Shown here: positions 11,301-21,047 of the stretch, one piece after another
How the letters are laid out: every line of letters begins with the position of its first letter
How positions within the stretch are numbered: the first letter of the stretch is position 1
NCBI RefSeq assembly: GCF_016103465.1
Contig: NZ_JAEEAP010000023.1
Span: forward strand, 1-44,191
From: Streptomyces sabulosicollis
Lineage (GTDB): Bacteria; Actinomycetota; Actinomycetes; Streptomycetales; Streptomycetaceae
Direction of reading: 5' to 3'
DNA length: 44,191 nucleotides
Translations under genes and position numbers: made by a program
Notes under the pieces: model-generated
The model's database searches: none
What the model saw: only the letters and a program-made list of their open reading frames with translations
What the model was told of the DNA's origin: nothing

Positions 11301-14300
11301 CGTGGCCGCGGGCCAGGACCCGCGCCCCGTGTTCGTCTTCCCCGGCCAGGGCTCCAGCTGGGCGGGGATGGGGCGCGCACTGATCGAGTCCTCGCCCGTG
11401 TTCGCGGCCTCGATGGCCGAGTGCGCGCGGGCGATGGCCACCGAGGCCGACTGGGACCTGCTGGAGGCGCTCGGCGAGGAGGACATGCTGCGGCGGGCCG
11501 ACATCGTCCAGCCCGCCCTGTTCGCGGTCATGGTGTCGCTGGCCCGGCTGTGGGAGTCCTACGGCGTCGCCCCGGCCGCCGTGGTCGGGCATTCCCTCGG
11601 TGAGTACGCCGCCGCCTGTGTGGCGGGTGCGCTGACCGTCGAAGAGGCGGCGGTCGCGGTCGTGCGACGCGGCCGGGTGATCGCCGACCGCCTGTCCGGC
11701 GACCACGGCGTGCTGTCCGTTCCGGTCCCAGCCGAACACGTCCACTTCGACGGCGTCGAGATCGCCGCGTTCAACGGCCCGTCGTCCACGGTGGTCGCCG
11801 GGACCAACAGCGCGCTCCAGCGCGTGCTGGAGGCCGTGCCCGCGGCCAAACGGGTGCCGATGGACTACGCCTCGCACACCTCCGCCGTCGAGACGGCCGA
11901 GGAGGCGCTGCTCGCGGAGCTGGCGGGACTGCGCCCCAGCGACGCCGACGTCCCGTTCTACTCCACGGTGACCGGGGGGCGACTGGACACCGCGGCCCTC
12001 GACGCGCCCTACTGGTACCGCAACCTGCGCAGCCCGGTGCTGTTCGAGACGGCCGGCCGCCGGCTCATCGAGGACGGGCACACCGTGTTCATCGAGATGA
12101 GCCCGCGCCCACTGCTGGCGGCGGCCCTGCACGAGACGGCGGAAGCGCTGGAGACGCAACTGCACACCGTCGCGTCGCTACGCCGCGACGACGGCGGTAT
12201 GGACCGCTTCCTGCGCTCGCTCGCCGACGCGCACACCCACGGGGTCGCGGTGGACTGGAGCCCCGCGCTACCCGGCGGCAGGGCTGTCCCGCTGCCGACG
12301 TACGCCTTCCAGCGCAAGCGGTTCTGGCCGGCGCCCCGGCCACCGCGGCGCCCCGGCCAGACGCACCCGCTGCTGGGCCCCGCCGAAGAACTCGCGGGCT
12401 CCCAGGACGTTATGTTCACCAGCACCCTCGCCACCCGGACCCAGCCGTGGCTGGCCGACCATGTGGTGCGGGACTCGGTGCTGCTGCCGGGCACGGCGTT
12501 CCTGGAGATGGCGGTCCGGGCCGCCGACGAGACCGGCTGCCGCAAAGTCGCCGAACTCGTCCTGGAGTCGCCGCTGGTGCTGACCGGCGGCGACATCCGG
12601 ATCCAGCTGACCGTGCACGGCCCCGACGCCTCGGGGGACCGGCCGTTCTCCGTACACAGCAGGGGCGAGCACGACTGGGCGCGGCACGCCACCGGCCGCC
12701 TCTCGGCGTCGCCGTCACCGGTTCCTCCGGCCACGCCGGTGCTGCCACCCGACGCCGAACCGATCCCACTGGACGCCTTCTACGGTGAACTCGACGGCGC
12801 CGGCTACCAGTACGGCGCGTCGTTCCGCGGCCTGCGCGCGGCCTGGCGGGCGGGCGACGAGCTGTTCGCCGAGGTGGCCCTGGCCGACGAGGTCCCCACC
12901 GACGGGTTCCAACTGCATCCCGCGCTGCTGGACGCGGCCTGCCAGGCGATGACGCTGGCCGGCGGGGACGAACCGGGGCTGCCGTTCCTGTGGTCCGACG
13001 CCGAACTGCACGCACACGGCGCGCGGGAGCTGTTCGTCCGCCTCGCCCCGGCCGGACCCGACGCGATGTCGATCACCGCGGTCGACCGGGAGGGAACGCT
13101 GGTGTTCCGCGCGGGCCGGCTGCTCACCCGGCCGTTCGCCCGGCCCGCCACGGCCGCCGTGCCCGCGGACTCGCTGTTCACCGTGGACTGGATCCCGCTA
13201 CCGGAGCCGGAACCCGCCCGCGACCGGGCATGGGCCGTGCTCGACGGCCCCGAGGCCGACCACGGTCTGGGCGTGCCCGCCTTCCCCGATCCGTCCGCCG
13301 TGCCCCCGGGCACGTCGATCGTGCTGACGGCCGTCGACGCGTTGGCACTGCCCCGGATCCTGGCCGCGGCGCAGGCCGTGATCGCCGCCGACCGCCCCGA
13401 ACCGCTCGTGGTGCTGACGCGGCACGCGGTGGCCGTGCGGCCCTCGGACGAGCCGGTGCCCGACCAGGCCGCCGTGTGGGGGCTGCTGCGCACCGCGCAG
13501 TCCGAACACCCGGGACGGTTCGTACTGCTCGACACCGACCGGCCCGTGACCACGGCCGACCTCGGCCACGCCCTGGCGACCGGGGAACCGCAGGTCGCCC
13601 TGCGGGGTGCCGACCGGTACGCGCCACGGCTGACCCGGCGGCCGGCCGCGCTGGAGCCGCCCGTCGGCGAGGCGTGGCACCTCACCGCCTCGCCGACCGG
13701 CAGCCTGGACGATCTCGCCCTGACCCCCCGTACCGTCGAGCCGCTGACCGACGGGCAGGTCCGCGTCGCGGTCCGTGCGGTCGGGGTGAACTTCAAGGAC
13801 GTGCTGATCACCCTCGGCATGGTGCCCGGCGACCTGACCCGGCTCGGTGTGGAGGCCGCGGGAGTCGTGCTCGACGTCGGCCCCGGTGTGCGCTCCCTGC
13901 GCCCCGGCGATCGGGTGTTCGGCCTCGCCGACGCCGCGTTCGGCTCGACGGCCGTCACCGACCGGCGTCTGCTGGCGCGGATACCCGACGGCTGGAGCTT
14001 CACCCGGGCCGCGAGCGTGCCCGCCGTGTTCCTCACCGCCTTCTACGCCCTGCGCGATCTGCTCGGCCTCCAGCCCGGGCAGCGGATCCTGGTGCACTCG
14101 GGCGCCGGTGGTGTCGGGATGGCGGCGATCCAGCTCGCCAGGGTGTGGGGCGCCGAGGTGTTCGCCACCGCGAGCGAGCCCAAACAGGACACTGTCGCCG
14201 GACTCGGGGTCGCCCGGGACCACATCGCCTCCTCCCGGACCCTCGACTTCGAGCGGGCCTTCACCGAGATCACCGGCGGCAAGGGAGTGGACGCCGTGCT

Positions 14301-16545
14301 GAACTCGCTCGCGGGCGAGTTCGTGGACGCCTCACTGCGACTGCTGCGCCCCGGTGGCCGGTTCGCGGAGATGGGCAGGACCGACATCCGCCAGGACGTC
14401 CCCGCCGGTGTGGAGTACCTGCCGTTCGACCTGTCGGACGCGGGGGAGGAGCGGATCGGCGAGATGCTGGCCGAACTGCTCGCCCTGTTCGACACCGGGA
14501 AGCTGGCGACCCTGCCGGTCACCACGTGGGACATACGCCGCGCCCCGAGCGCCTTCCGGTATCTGAGCCAGGCCAGGCACGTGGGCAAGGTGGTGCTGAC
14601 CGTCGGCCGGGACCTCGACCCGGACGGCACCGTGCTGCTCACCGGCGGCACCGGCGGACTCGGCGCGTCGCTGGCCCGGCATCTGGTACGGGCACGCGGC
14701 GTGCGCGGCCTGGTCCTGGTGAGCCGCACGGGGATCGACGCGCCCGGAGCTCGCGAACTGCGGGACGAACTGACCGGGGCCGGCGCCTCGGTCACCGTGG
14801 CCGCCTGCGACATCGCCGACCGCGCGGCACTGGGCCGGGTCCTCGACGCCGTCCCGGCGGCGCACCCCCTCACGGCCGTGGTGCACGCCGCGGGCGTGCT
14901 CGACGACGCGACCATCGGCGAACTCGACGCCGACCGGCTGGAGACGGTGCTGCGGCCCAAGGCCCAGGGCGCGCGCCTGCTGCACGAGCTGACCCAGGAT
15001 CTGGACCTCAGCGCCTTCGTGCTGTTCTCCTCGGCCGCGGGCGTGTTCGGCGCGGCGGGGCAGGGGAACTACGCCGCCGCCAACGCCGAGCTCGACGCCC
15101 TCGCCCAGCACCGCCGGGCGCGGGGCCTGCCCGCGGTGTCGATCGACTGGGGGCTGTGGGACCTCCCCAGCGCGATGACCGCGGGACTGGACCACGCGCG
15201 CTTCGCTCGGTCGGGCCTGATGCCGCTGGCCGAGGAGCAGGGCCATGCGATCTTCGACAAGGTGGCCACCGGCGCGGACGCCCAGGTCCTCGCCGCCCGG
15301 CTGGACCTGGCGGTCTTCCGCGGCCTGCCGGACCCGCCCCGGCTGATGGCCGGGCTGGTGCGCGGGCCGCGCAAGGCGGCGGGCACCACCACCGCCGCCG
15401 GCCCGGCGCGTACCGAGGAGGGGCTGCTGGAGATGGTGCGCGCCACGGCGGCCGATGTGCTCGGCTACGCCGGCACCGAGGAGGTCGACCCGGCAGGGCT
15501 GTTCGCTGAGCTGGGCCTGGACTCGCTGACCGCCGTCGAACTGCGCAACCGCCTCGCCTCGGCCACCTCGCTCAGGCTGCCCACCTCGATCGCCTTCGAC
15601 CACCCGACCCCGGCCCGGCTCGCCCGGCACCTCCTGACCCACCTGAGTGCCGCACCCGCCCCGGCGACGGCCCCCGCGCCACCACCGTCCGACCTGGTCG
15701 CCGACCTGTGCGCGGCGGCGTTCGAGGAGGGTGAGGGGAAGCGGGCGTTCGACCTGCTGCGCACGGTCGCCCGCAACCGCCCGACCTTCCGCACCGAACC
15801 GGGCACACCCGCGTTCACCCCGTTGGGGTCGGGCGCCGAAGCCCCCCGGCTGGTCTGTCTGACCCCCTTGGTGCCGCTGGCGGGGGCCTACACCTACGCC
15901 CGGTTCGCCTCCGGGTTCCGGGGCAGCCGTACGGTCGACGTCCTGGCCACCCCGGGATTCCTCGACGGGGAGCCACTGGCGGAGTCGGGGGAGGTCCTGG
16001 CCCGGGTGCAGACCGAGCGGGTCCTCGCCAGGACCGGGGGCGACCCGTTCGTCCTGGTGGGGTACTCCTCGGGAGGGCTGCTCGCCCTGGCGATGGCCGC
16101 TTTGCTGAGCGAACGCGGCGCACCGCTGCGATCGGTCGTCCTGCTGGACACGTATCTGCCCTCACCGGACCGGATGGACGAGTTCGTCGCCGCGCTGATG
16201 CGCGGTATGACGGACCGCAGCGACGTCGTGCGGGGCCTGACCGGCACCGGGCTGTCGGCGATGGCGTGGAACTGCGACCTGTTCGCGGACTGGTCCGCGG
16301 CGCCGCTCCCGGTGCCGGTGCTGTCCGTACGGGCCGACGTTCCACTGCCGGCCGGTGACGGCTCCGCACCCGTCGTCACCGGCGCGGATGTCCGCACCAC
16401 GGCTGGTGATCACTTCACCCTGCTGGAGGAGCACGCGTCACGCACGAGCGCCCTGGTGGCCGAGTGGCTGGCAGAGAACGAGCCGGAGCAGGAGCACGAG
16501 CAAGAGGACGAGCACGAACCCGAGGACGAGCGCACGGTGCGGTGA
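5386..16545 (+). CDS. Type I modular polyketide synthase, two modules plus thioesterase
   Basis: This 3719-residue protein is joined to the preceding PKS gene by an ATGA overlap. An N-terminal coiled-coil docking helix (residues 4-36) is followed by module 1. Its KS has Cys201, His336 and His374. Its AT has GHSQGE (Ser640) and an unusual FAAH at 743-746. Its KR has GGTGGLG, LDD at 1196-1198 and Tyr1253. The ACP Ser is 1402. Module 2 has a KS (Cys1628), an AT with GHSLGE (Ser2070) and YASH at 2161-2164, a DH with His2359 and Asp2516 but HxxxDxxxxP, an ER at about 2780-3070, a KR with LDD at 3172-3174 and Tyr3229, and an ACP Ser at 3380. A type I thioesterase follows (GYSSG Ser3561, Asp3588, His3676). 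It presumably releases the chain by cyclisation or hydrolysis. The protein ends in a Glu/His/Asp-rich tail. Module 1 leaves a beta-hydroxyl and module 2 fully reduces. The order and the TE show these are the last two extensions. Confidence 0.97.
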   Translation: MTAMTISPDRLVDALRSSVKEAERLREHNRALTEAAKEPIAVVAMACRLPGGADSPEKLWQLVDSGTDVLAPLPRDRGWDLESLSPFVTDAYFVDDVGGFDANLFGVSPREAAAMDPQQRLLLEAAWEVFERAGFAPDALRDSGTGVFVGAGPGDYLIRLLDNPDAAEGYVATGTAPSVTSGRIAYTFGLRGPAVTVDTACSSGLVALHLAAQALRKGDCSKALVAGVSVMSAPHGFVEISRQGGLAADGRCKAFADAADGTNFGEGVAAVLVERLSDAQRLGHPVLAVVRGSAINQDGASNGLSAPNGAAQEEVIRRALADAGVRADEVDAVEAHGTGTALGDPIEADALLATYGRNREHPLWLGSVKSNVGHTQSAAGLVGLIKMVQALRAGRLPMTRHVDRPSRHVDWSTGPVRLLREARPWPAADRPRRAGISSFGISGTNAHVIVEDVPAPEEPPRTEHSGVVPLILSGRTEGALRAQAARLRAHLLEREESPADVAFTLATTRARFPHRAVLPVRSRAEALEALHDVASGERALGAGRTPRRERVAFVFPGQGSQWTAMGARLWDESPVFAEAMRECGKALAPYADWSLRDVLSDERALARVEIVQPALWAVMVSLAALWRSFGVEPAAVIGHSQGEIAAACVSGGLSLEDGARVVALRSRLIHERLSGRGAMMSVMASPDRVRELLEDGGKGAVSIAAVNGPQNVTISGDPAALDDVERRLSAAGIMRWRLAGVDFAAHSPHVDGIEADLLAALAPVRPRPGKVPFYSTVTTSRLDTGQLDAGYWCRNLRQTVNFADTMDTLVTDGHGLMVEVSPHPVLAHTTAAGPVLDTLRRDDGGLHRMLTSLAAADLHGLPVDWTAALPEARVVDLPTYPFQRERYWVTPAERTTGGPAAPAASPLDRLRYRTEWTPLRLSPDPVLAGTWLVVTDRADAWSDSVLDALRRHGADLVVRAPDELDLTAGPEPAGVLALLAHHEDPEPDHPAVPGGFARTVRLVRQLGAAGVEAPLWCVTRDATRSPAQAMTWGFGRVAGFERPRAWGGLIDLPQPLDDTGQRRIAAVLVGDTHEDQVRIDRNGAFGRRIVRAPVRPENGGHWQVRGTALVTGGTGGLGRHVVRWLAAEGAAHVIVVNRRGTDAPGAPELAAELADSGTRLSIVPCDLSDRAALARVIDSIDPATPLRTVVHTAAVLDDAAIDTLTMEQFERVLAVKARGATHLHELTRDLDLDAFVLFSSLAGTVGAAGQGTYAPANAYLDALAEQRRAEGLPATSIGWGVWAGDGMGDGPLGEAARRHGVPGMAPRDATAAMRTAVEHGDAAIVLADIVWDRYHTAVTATRPNPALSQIPEVRSLLTTETAPARATDPLAVVRAQTAAVLGYASGTHVEPYRPFNELGFDSVTAVEFRNRLNAVTGLSLVTTVVYDHPTPAALAEHLRAELAGGTPDGTPAHTATDPDLTTDPVVIVGMACRLPGGVTSPDQLWNLLAEERTTVGPPPPERGWDLAALPADCVTTASYLDDIAAFDAEFFGISPREALAMDPQQRLVLETSWEALEHGGIAPGSLAGSRTGVFLGSTGQDYYALLTGSAADNAAGHAGTGSAGSVLSGRVAYALALEGPAVTVDTACSSGLVALHLAAQSLRNGECATALVGGVTVMTTPTGLAEFSRQGGLAPDGLCKAFSDSADGTGFAEGAGVLVLQRLSEARAAGRRVWAVVRGSAINQDGLSNGLSAPNGRAQREVIRQALANARLSARDVDVVEAHGTGTPLGDPIEAHALLAAYGQDRTRPLLIGTLKSNIGHTQAAAGVAGVIKTALAMHHGTVPATLHATTASSHVDWTAGSVELARARTPWPDTGAPRRAGVSAFGISGTNAHVVLEADTPPPAAPRATGRTASIPLAVSGRGPAALAEQAGRLAALLDGGADPVDIGWSLVTTRTQQSHRAVVLGGDRAELAAGLTALARGASAPSVVSAVAAGQDPRPVFVFPGQGSSWAGMGRALIESSPVFAASMAECARAMATEADWDLLEALGEEDMLRRADIVQPALFAVMVSLARLWESYGVAPAAVVGHSLGEYAAACVAGALTVEEAAVAVVRRGRVIADRLSGDHGVLSVPVPAEHVHFDGVEIAAFNGPSSTVVAGTNSALQRVLEAVPAAKRVPMDYASHTSAVETAEEALLAELAGLRPSDADVPFYSTVTGGRLDTAALDAPYWYRNLRSPVLFETAGRRLIEDGHTVFIEMSPRPLLAAALHETAEALETQLHTVASLRRDDGGMDRFLRSLADAHTHGVAVDWSPALPGGRAVPLPTYAFQRKRFWPAPRPPRRPGQTHPLLGPAEELAGSQDVMFTSTLATRTQPWLADHVVRDSVLLPGTAFLEMAVRAADETGCRKVAELVLESPLVLTGGDIRIQLTVHGPDASGDRPFSVHSRGEHDWARHATGRLSASPSPVPPATPVLPPDAEPIPLDAFYGELDGAGYQYGASFRGLRAAWRAGDELFAEVALADEVPTDGFQLHPALLDAACQAMTLAGGDEPGLPFLWSDAELHAHGARELFVRLAPAGPDAMSITAVDREGTLVFRAGRLLTRPFARPATAAVPADSLFTVDWIPLPEPEPARDRAWAVLDGPEADHGLGVPAFPDPSAVPPGTSIVLTAVDALALPRILAAAQAVIAADRPEPLVVLTRHAVAVRPSDEPVPDQAAVWGLLRTAQSEHPGRFVLLDTDRPVTTADLGHALATGEPQVALRGADRYAPRLTRRPAALEPPVGEAWHLTASPTGSLDDLALTPRTVEPLTDGQVRVAVRAVGVNFKDVLITLGMVPGDLTRLGVEAAGVVLDVGPGVRSLRPGDRVFGLADAAFGSTAVTDRRLLARIPDGWSFTRAASVPAVFLTAFYALRDLLGLQPGQRILVHSGAGGVGMAAIQLARVWGAEVFATASEPKQDTVAGLGVARDHIASSRTLDFERAFTEITGGKGVDAVLNSLAGEFVDASLRLLRPGGRFAEMGRTDIRQDVPAGVEYLPFDLSDAGEERIGEMLAELLALFDTGKLATLPVTTWDIRRAPSAFRYLSQARHVGKVVLTVGRDLDPDGTVLLTGGTGGLGASLARHLVRARGVRGLVLVSRTGIDAPGARELRDELTGAGASVTVAACDIADRAALGRVLDAVPAAHPLTAVVHAAGVLDDATIGELDADRLETVLRPKAQGARLLHELTQDLDLSAFVLFSSAAGVFGAAGQGNYAAANAELDALAQHRRARGLPAVSIDWGLWDLPSAMTAGLDHARFARSGLMPLAEEQGHAIFDKVATGADAQVLAARLDLAVFRGLPDPPRLMAGLVRGPRKAAGTTTAAGPARTEEGLLEMVRATAADVLGYAGTEEVDPAGLFAELGLDSLTAVELRNRLASATSLRLPTSIAFDHPTPARLARHLLTHLSAAPAPATAPAPPPSDLVADLCAAAFEEGEGKRAFDLLRTVARNRPTFRTEPGTPAFTPLGSGAEAPRLVCLTPLVPLAGAYTYARFASGFRGSRTVDVLATPGFLDGEPLAESGEVLARVQTERVLARTGGDPFVLVGYSSGGLLALAMAALLSERGAPLRSVVLLDTYLPSPDRMDEFVAALMRGMTDRSDVVRGLTGTGLSAMAWNCDLFADWSAAPLPVPVLSVRADVPLPAGDGSAPVVTGADVRTTAGDHFTLLEEHASRTSALVAEWLAENEPEQEHEQEDEHEPEDERTVR

Positions 16546-16553
16546 GGCCCGCA

Positions 16554-16580
16554 CGCCGCCCCGCCAGAGCCGAGGCGGCG
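16554..16580 (+). terminator. Putative rho-independent-like hairpin after the PKS genes
   Basis: Perfect 7-bp arms, CGCCGCC at 16554-16560 and GGCGGCG at 16574-16580, flank a 13-nt loop and begin 9 nt after the PKS stop. No U-tract follows, as is common in actinomycetes. The position fits termination of the PKS transcript. Confidence 0.4.
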
Positions 16581-16590
16581 AATCCTGGGT

Positions 16591-16606
16591 AAACGCCTGG
16601 TCGTTT
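16591..16606. promoter_or_regulatory. Inverted repeat AAACG-N6-CGTTT upstream of the LysR gene
   Basis: A short dyad lies in the 204-nt gap between the PKS stop and the LysR gene, in a locally AT-richer patch. LysR proteins often bind their own leader at interrupted dyads, so it may be an autoregulatory site. The arms are only 5 bp, so chance occurrence is possible. Confidence 0.25.
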
Positions 16607-16749
16607 GCGGGTTCGCCGACGTTGTCCCCGCGGTGAACCGGAAGATGTGGAGGAGGCCGTTCCCGCGGGGGTTCCCGCGGGTGCGTGCCGCCCGCCCGCC
16701 GGGCGCCATGCCGACGGGCCTGACCGACCCCTGGGAAAGCGGCGCACAT

Positions 16750-17664
16750 ATGTCGGATGACCTTGGCAACATCGACCTCAACATCCTCATCGCCCTGAAC
16801 GCCCTGCTGGCCGAGCGCAGCGTGACCAGGGCGGCGGAGCGGGTCTTCGTGGGGCAGCCGGCGATGAGCGCCTCGCTCGCCCGGCTGAGGAGCCATTTCG
16901 GAGATCCGCTGCTCGTCCGGCAGGGGCGGGGAATGACGCTGACCCCGTTGGCCGAGTCGCTGGTGCGGCCGACGCAGGAGGCCCTGGTGGCGGTCCAGGC
17001 CGTCATGGGCGTGAGCAAGACCTTCGATCCCGCCGTCGGCCCTCCGCGCACCTTCACCGTGATCGCCAGCGACTACGCCCAGACGGTGCTGATCCGGCCC
17101 GTTCTGCGCAAAGTGGAGGCGGAGTCGTTGAACATCCGGGTCAACGTCTTCCCCGCGCAGGCCGACTTCATCGACCAGCTCCGCCGGGGCCAGTGTGATC
17201 TGCTGATCTGGCCCACCAGCCTCTCTCAGAACCTGTCCGGCTTCTTCAGCGAGACGCTGTTCACCGACGAGTTCGTGGTGGCCGTCGACGAGAACCACCC
17301 CGGGGTGGGTGACACCATCACCGTCCAGGAGCTGCGGCGGCTGCCGTTCCTCGGGATCAACGGGCCGATGACCTCGATCGTGGAGTCCTACTTCGACCGC
17401 TTGGGCGCCCGGCTCCGGGTCGCCGCCGACGTCGGGGGCTTCGCCATGGCCCCCCATCTCGTGCCCGGGACCCGTCTGGTCACGGTGCTCCAGGGACTCC
17501 TCACGCATGAAGCCGTGGGGTCGGGGCTCAAGACGATGCCGCTACCGGTGCCCATGACCACGCTGACCGAGGCCATGTACTGGCATCCCCGTAACAACCA
17601 GGACGCCGCCCACCGCTGGTTCCGTCACCAGCTCCTGGAGGTCGCCGCGGGACTCAGGCTGTGA
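16750..17664 (+). CDS. LysR-family transcriptional regulator
   Basis: This 304-residue protein has an N-terminal winged helix-turn-helix ([30 protein letters not shown]) followed by a periplasmic-binding-like effector domain. The N-terminus ([15 protein letters not shown]) resembles the NodD/LinR branch of the family. I chose ATG 16750 because GGGAAAG lies 10 nt upstream and [11 protein letters not shown] is a natural family start; an in-frame ATG at 16708 is possible. The gene lies between the last PKS gene and the convergent methoxymalonyl-ACP operon. A pathway-specific regulatory role is therefore likely, comparable in position and family to the LysR regulators of FK506/FK520-type clusters. 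Its 3' end overlaps the 3' end of the opposite-strand methyltransferase gene by 11 nt. Confidence 0.88.
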   Translation: MSDDLGNIDLNILIALNALLAERSVTRAAERVFVGQPAMSASLARLRSHFGDPLLVRQGRGMTLTPLAESLVRPTQEALVAVQAVMGVSKTFDPAVGPPRTFTVIASDYAQTVLIRPVLRKVEAESLNIRVNVFPAQADFIDQLRRGQCDLLIWPTSLSQNLSGFFSETLFTDEFVVAVDENHPGVGDTITVQELRRLPFLGINGPMTSIVESYFDRLGARLRVAADVGGFAMAPHLVPGTRLVTVLQGLLTHEAVGSGLKTMPLPVPMTTLTEAMYWHPRNNQDAAHRWFRHQLLEVAAGLRL

Positions 17665-18328
17665 CCCGGCGCTTGCGGATCAGGGTGATGCCGTCCGCCA
17701 TGGGGACCAGGGACATCTCCACACGGGGGTCGTCGCGGACCAGCGCGTTGAACGCGCGGACCCCTTCGGTGTCGGGGTCCCGTGCCGCGGGATCGACGAC
17801 CCGGCCGAAGAACAGGGTGTTGTCCACCACGATGAGGCCGGTGTCACCGACGAGGGTCAGTGACCGCTCGTAGTAGTCCGGGAGGCCCCGCTTGTCGGCG
17901 TCGAGGAACACGAAGTCGAACGAGCCGGGCCCCGTCTCGTCGATGAGGGCCTCGAGGGTGGTTGCCGCGTCACCGACGCGGACGTCGATCCGGTCCTCGA
18001 CACCGGCCCGGCGCCAGTAGCCGGCGCCTATCCGGGCCCAGCGGTCGGTGATGTCGCAGGTGACCAGCTTGCCGCCCGGTGCGAGCGCGCGGGCCAGGCA
18101 CAGGGTGCTGTACCCGGTGAACGTGCCGGCTTCGAGGATCCGGCGCGCCGGGGTGAGGCCCGCCAGCAGCGTCAGCAGCTGGCCCTCCTCGGGCATGACC
18201 TGCATCGCGCTGCCCGCGGGCAGTTGGGACGTCGTCTCGCGCAGCTCCGCGAGGACGGCGTCCTCGCGCAGGGAGAACTCCCGGACGTATCGCGAGAGCG
18301 CGGCCGAGACCTCCAGCTGGTCCGCCAT
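17654..18328 (-). CDS. fkbG: SAM-dependent O-methyltransferase, FkbG-like (methoxymalonyl-ACP formation)
   Basis: This 224-residue class I methyltransferase belongs to the CCoAMT-like, metal-dependent group. SAM-binding motif I is [10 protein letters not shown] (residues 65-74). The metal-ligand region is FLDADK (Asp143) plus VVDN (Asp169, Asn170). The start ATG at 18328 follows an AGGAG ribosome site. In the characterised fkbG-K type operons this enzyme methylates the hydroxyl of hydroxymalonyl-ACP, giving methoxymalonyl-ACP. It is the last gene of the operon, 229 nt downstream of fkbH. The operon context makes this role much more likely than a catechol or caffeoyl-CoA substrate. Confidence 0.9.
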   Translation of the reverse strand: MADQLEVSAALSRYVREFSLREDAVLAELRETTSQLPAGSAMQVMPEEGQLLTLLAGLTPARRILEAGTFTGYSTLCLARALAPGGKLVTCDITDRWARIGAGYWRRAGVEDRIDVRVGDAATTLEALIDETGPGSFDFVFLDADKRGLPDYYERSLTLVGDTGLIVVDNTLFFGRVVDPAARDPDTEGVRAFNALVRDDPRVEMSLVPMADGITLIRKRRVTA

Positions 18329-18512
18329 GCTGTGTCATCTCCTCGTCGGAACGGGCCGGGGCTGTGCCGCCGGCAGTCTGGGCCGCGGTCGCGCCAGGGC
18401 CCTTCTGCGGATCTCCGCGGCGTCGCGGCGCTCGGCACGCCCTCTCGCCGCACCGCACGAACACCCGAGTAGCTCCGCTACGAGGGTCTCCGCGCGGCAC
18501 GCCGAGAGCGCG

Positions 18513-18535
18513 CTCCCCCAGCTACCGCTGGGAGG
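18513..18535. repeat. Stem-loop between fkbH and fkbG
   Basis: CCCAGC (18517-18522) and GCTGGG (18527-18532) form a perfect stem around a TACC loop, with imperfect CTCC/GGAG extensions. It sits in the only real gap (229 nt) of the operon. Very similar CCCAGC-TACC-GCTGGG palindromes are, to my knowledge, dispersed in Streptomyces intergenic DNA. It could be a partial terminator, an mRNA stabiliser or a dispersed repeat. Confidence 0.5.
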
Positions 18536-18557
18536 TGCCCCTGACGCCGCTCCTTCC

Positions 18558-19652
18558 TCACGGAGATCCGTCAGGAGGACCCTGGGCCAGGCGGGGAGCG
18601 TGCAACTCCATGGTCGGTGGCGGGTCATGGGGCTCGGGGAGCAGATGGAGGCGCTCCACACCCGGCTCCCGCGGCGGGGCGAGTCCGGCCCGGCACTCGC
18701 ACGCCTCGCCGGTGAAGCCGGCGAGGCGGTAGGCGATCTCCATCATCCGGTTGCGCTCGGTCCGCCGGAAGTCGGCGATCAGGTGCACGCCCGCGCGTGA
18801 GGCTTCGCCGACGAGCCAGCCGAGGATCACCGAGCCGGCGCCGAACGACACCACACGGCAGGACGTGGCCAGGAGCTTGAGGTGCCAGACGCGCCCGTGC
18901 TTCTCCAGCAGTTGCAGGCCGACCGCGCCGTGCGGTCCGAACCGGTCGGTGAGCGTGGTCACCAGCACCTCGTGGCGCGGGTCGGCCAGCAGCGTGCGCA
19001 GGGCGGCGATGGAGTAGTGCACACCCGTGGCGTTCATCTGGCTGGTGCGCAGGGTCAGTTCCTCGACCCGGGAGAGCTCCTCCTCGGTGGCGCGCTGGAT
19101 GCGCATCACCAGGCCGAGGGAGCGCAGGAAGTCCTCGCTCGGCCCGGTGAACTCCGCCTCGGCCGACTTCCGCTGGAATCCGGCCCGGTACATCTGACGG
19201 CGGCGGCCCGCGTCCACGGTCACGGTGGGCGGACTGAACTCCGGCAGGGCGGCGAGGCCGGGCAGCTGCTCGGGGCTGTAGGTGCGGACCTCCGGCAGAT
19301 GGAACCTGACCTCCGCCCGCTCCGCCGGCTGGTCGTCGATGAAGGCGATCGTCCCGAGCGCGAATCCGAGCTCGGCGGCGATCTCGCGCACCGCGTCCGA
19401 CTTCGGGCCCCAGCCGATGCGCGGCAGGAGGAAGTATTCGGCCACGCCCAGCGCTTCGAGCCGCTCCCACGCCTGGTCGTGGTCGTTCTTGCTGGCGACC
19501 GACTGCAGGATGCCGCGGCTGTCCAGTTCGGCGATGAGCTTTTCGACCGGGGCGGGAAGCGTCACCTCGCCGTCCTCCAGGAGCGTGCCCCGCCACAGGG
19601 TGTTGTCCAGGTCCCACACCAGGCACTTCACGATGGTGGCTGGTTCCGTCAC
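18558..19652 (-). CDS. fkbH: FkbH-like HAD-superfamily glyceryl transferase/phosphatase
   Basis: This 364-residue protein has the HAD nucleophile motif DLDNT (Asp14, Asp16), GPKS (Lys84) and FIDDQ (Asp106-Asp107). An acyltransferase-like C-terminal half carries the family-typical ATSCRV segment. FkbH-type enzymes dephosphorylate 1,3-bisphosphoglycerate and load the glyceryl unit onto the dedicated carrier protein. This is the committed step to methoxymalonyl-ACP. The GTG start at 19652 follows AGGAG and lies 14 nt after the fkbI stop. The same frame stays open further upstream, but that stretch lies inside fkbI and is not coding for FkbH. The last roughly 25 residues are proline-rich and variable. 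Confidence 0.92.
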   Translation of the reverse strand: MTEPATIVKCLVWDLDNTLWRGTLLEDGEVTLPAPVEKLIAELDSRGILQSVASKNDHDQAWERLEALGVAEYFLLPRIGWGPKSDAVREIAAELGFALGTIAFIDDQPAERAEVRFHLPEVRTYSPEQLPGLAALPEFSPPTVTVDAGRRRQMYRAGFQRKSAEAEFTGPSEDFLRSLGLVMRIQRATEEELSRVEELTLRTSQMNATGVHYSIAALRTLLADPRHEVLVTTLTDRFGPHGAVGLQLLEKHGRVWHLKLLATSCRVVSFGAGSVILGWLVGEASRAGVHLIADFRRTERNRMMEIAYRLAGFTGEACECRAGLAPPREPGVERLHLLPEPHDPPPTMELHAPRLAQGPPDGSP

Positions 19653-19666
19653 TGCTTCTCCTCGTC

Positions 19667-20776
19667 TCAGCTCACTGCCATCGACACCGCGTGGTCGGCG
19701 AGGATCAGCTGGCAGATCTCCGTGCTGCCCTCGATGAGCTCCATGAGCTTCGCGTCGCGGTACGCGCGCTCGACCACATGGCCCTCGTGCGCGGCGGCCG
19801 AGCCCAGTACCTGCACCGCCGTGGCGGCGCCCTGCGCGGCCTGGACCGCGCTCACCTGCTTGGCGAGGACGGTGGCGATGACCATGTCGGGAGAGCCGTC
19901 GTCCCAGCTCCGGCTGGCGTGCTCGCACACCCGGGTGGCGATCTGCTCGGCCGTCAGCAGGTTCGCCAGATGGCGGCCGACCAGCTGGTGGCGGGCGAGC
20001 GGTGCGCCGAACTGCCGACGGTCGCGGGCGTGGCGGCGGGCGGCGTCGAGACAGGCCCGCAGGATGCCCACGCAGCCCCAGGCGACTGAGATCCGCCCGT
20101 ACGCCAGCGCCGTCGTCACCAGCAGCGTCAGCGGCTGGCCGCCGCCGAGTACCGCACTGGCGGGCAGCCGCACCTCGTCGAGGTGTACGTCCGCGTGGCC
20201 CGCCGCCCGGCAGCCGGACGGCCGCGGCACCCGGCGTACGGTGACGCCCGGGGCCGAGGAGGGAACCACCACGGCCGCCGCACCGGAGCCGTAGCGGCCG
20301 ACGACGACGATCACATCGGCGTAGTGGGCGGCGGTGGTCCACACCTTCTGCCCGCGGACGACGACCGTGTCTCCGTCCGGTTCGATGGCCGTGGTCATCG
20401 CCGACAGATCGCTGCCCGCCTCCGACTCGCTGAACGCGACGGCGGCGAGCCGGCCACCGGCCAGCTCCGGCAGGTACCTCGCGTGCTGCTGCGGGCCGCC
20501 CAGGCGCTGGATCGCCCACGCGGCCATGCCCTGCGATGTCATCACGCTCCGCAGCGAGCTGCACCGGCTGCCGACATGCGCCGTGAACTCGCCGTTCGCC
20601 GCGCTGGTCGCGCCAAGGCCGCCGAAGGCCGCCGGTACCCCCGCGCACAGCAGGCCGCGGGCCGCCAGCGTCCGCAACACCTCCTCGGGGATCTCGCCGG
20701 TCCGGTCCCACTCCGGTGCCCGGTCGCCGACGCTTTCGTCGACGAGCTCGCGGGCACCGGTGAGCGGCTCAGTCAT
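19667..20776 (-). CDS. fkbI: FkbI-like acyl-CoA/acyl-ACP dehydrogenase
   Basis: This 369-residue flavoprotein has the acyl-CoA dehydrogenase fold, including AFSESEAGSD (114-123), the RRQFGAPL signature (253-260) and the putative catalytic base Glu349 in LIEGSTEI. In methoxymalonyl-ACP pathways the FkbI protein oxidises the ACP-bound C3 unit together with FkbK, giving hydroxymalonyl-ACP. Its ATG start overlaps the end of the carrier-protein gene by 8 nt, implying translational coupling. Confidence 0.9.
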   Translation of the reverse strand: MTEPLTGARELVDESVGDRAPEWDRTGEIPEEVLRTLAARGLLCAGVPAAFGGLGATSAANGEFTAHVGSRCSSLRSVMTSQGMAAWAIQRLGGPQQHARYLPELAGGRLAAVAFSESEAGSDLSAMTTAIEPDGDTVVVRGQKVWTTAAHYADVIVVVGRYGSGAAAVVVPSSAPGVTVRRVPRPSGCRAAGHADVHLDEVRLPASAVLGGGQPLTLLVTTALAYGRISVAWGCVGILRACLDAARRHARDRRQFGAPLARHQLVGRHLANLLTAEQIATRVCEHASRSWDDGSPDMVIATVLAKQVSAVQAAQGAATAVQVLGSAAAHEGHVVERAYRDAKLMELIEGSTEICQLILADHAVSMAVS

Positions 20777-21047
20777 CGGCGGGCTGCTCGGCGTCGCGCA
20801 ACCGCAGCACGAGGGCGGTCATGGCCCGCACCGTGCGGAAGTTGTCCCGTTTGAGGTCGTCCCCCAGGATCTGCACCGCGAACGCCTGCTCCAGATGGAC
20901 GACGAGTTCCATCGCGAACATCGACGACACCAGCCCGGAGGCGAAGAGGTCCTGGTCGGCGGGGACTTCAGCGTTCACCCGCCCCGCGACGAACCCCGCT
21001 ATCTCCCGTTCGATCCCCTCGGCGGTGATGGCCTGCTCCGCACTCAT
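20769..21047 (-). CDS. fkbJ: FkbJ-like discrete acyl carrier protein
   Basis: This 92-residue ACP carries the motif SGLVSSMFAMEL, with Ser42 the expected phosphopantetheine attachment site. DSL is replaced by SSM, as is usual in FkbJ-type carriers. It would hold the glyceryl, hydroxymalonyl and methoxymalonyl intermediates and present the extender to the PKS AT domain. Its start overlaps the fkbK stop by 4 nt (ATGA), and its end overlaps fkbI. Confidence 0.91.
   Translation of the reverse strand: MSAEQAITAEGIEREIAGFVAGRVNAEVPADQDLFASGLVSSMFAMELVVHLEQAFAVQILGDDLKRDNFRTVRAMTALVLRLRDAEQPADD

Noticed and set aside
18558-20711. 717-codon minus-strand frame that could be read as one fused gene
   Set aside because: Only its last 364 codons encode FkbH. 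The upstream part overlaps fkbI in another frame and has no domain features.
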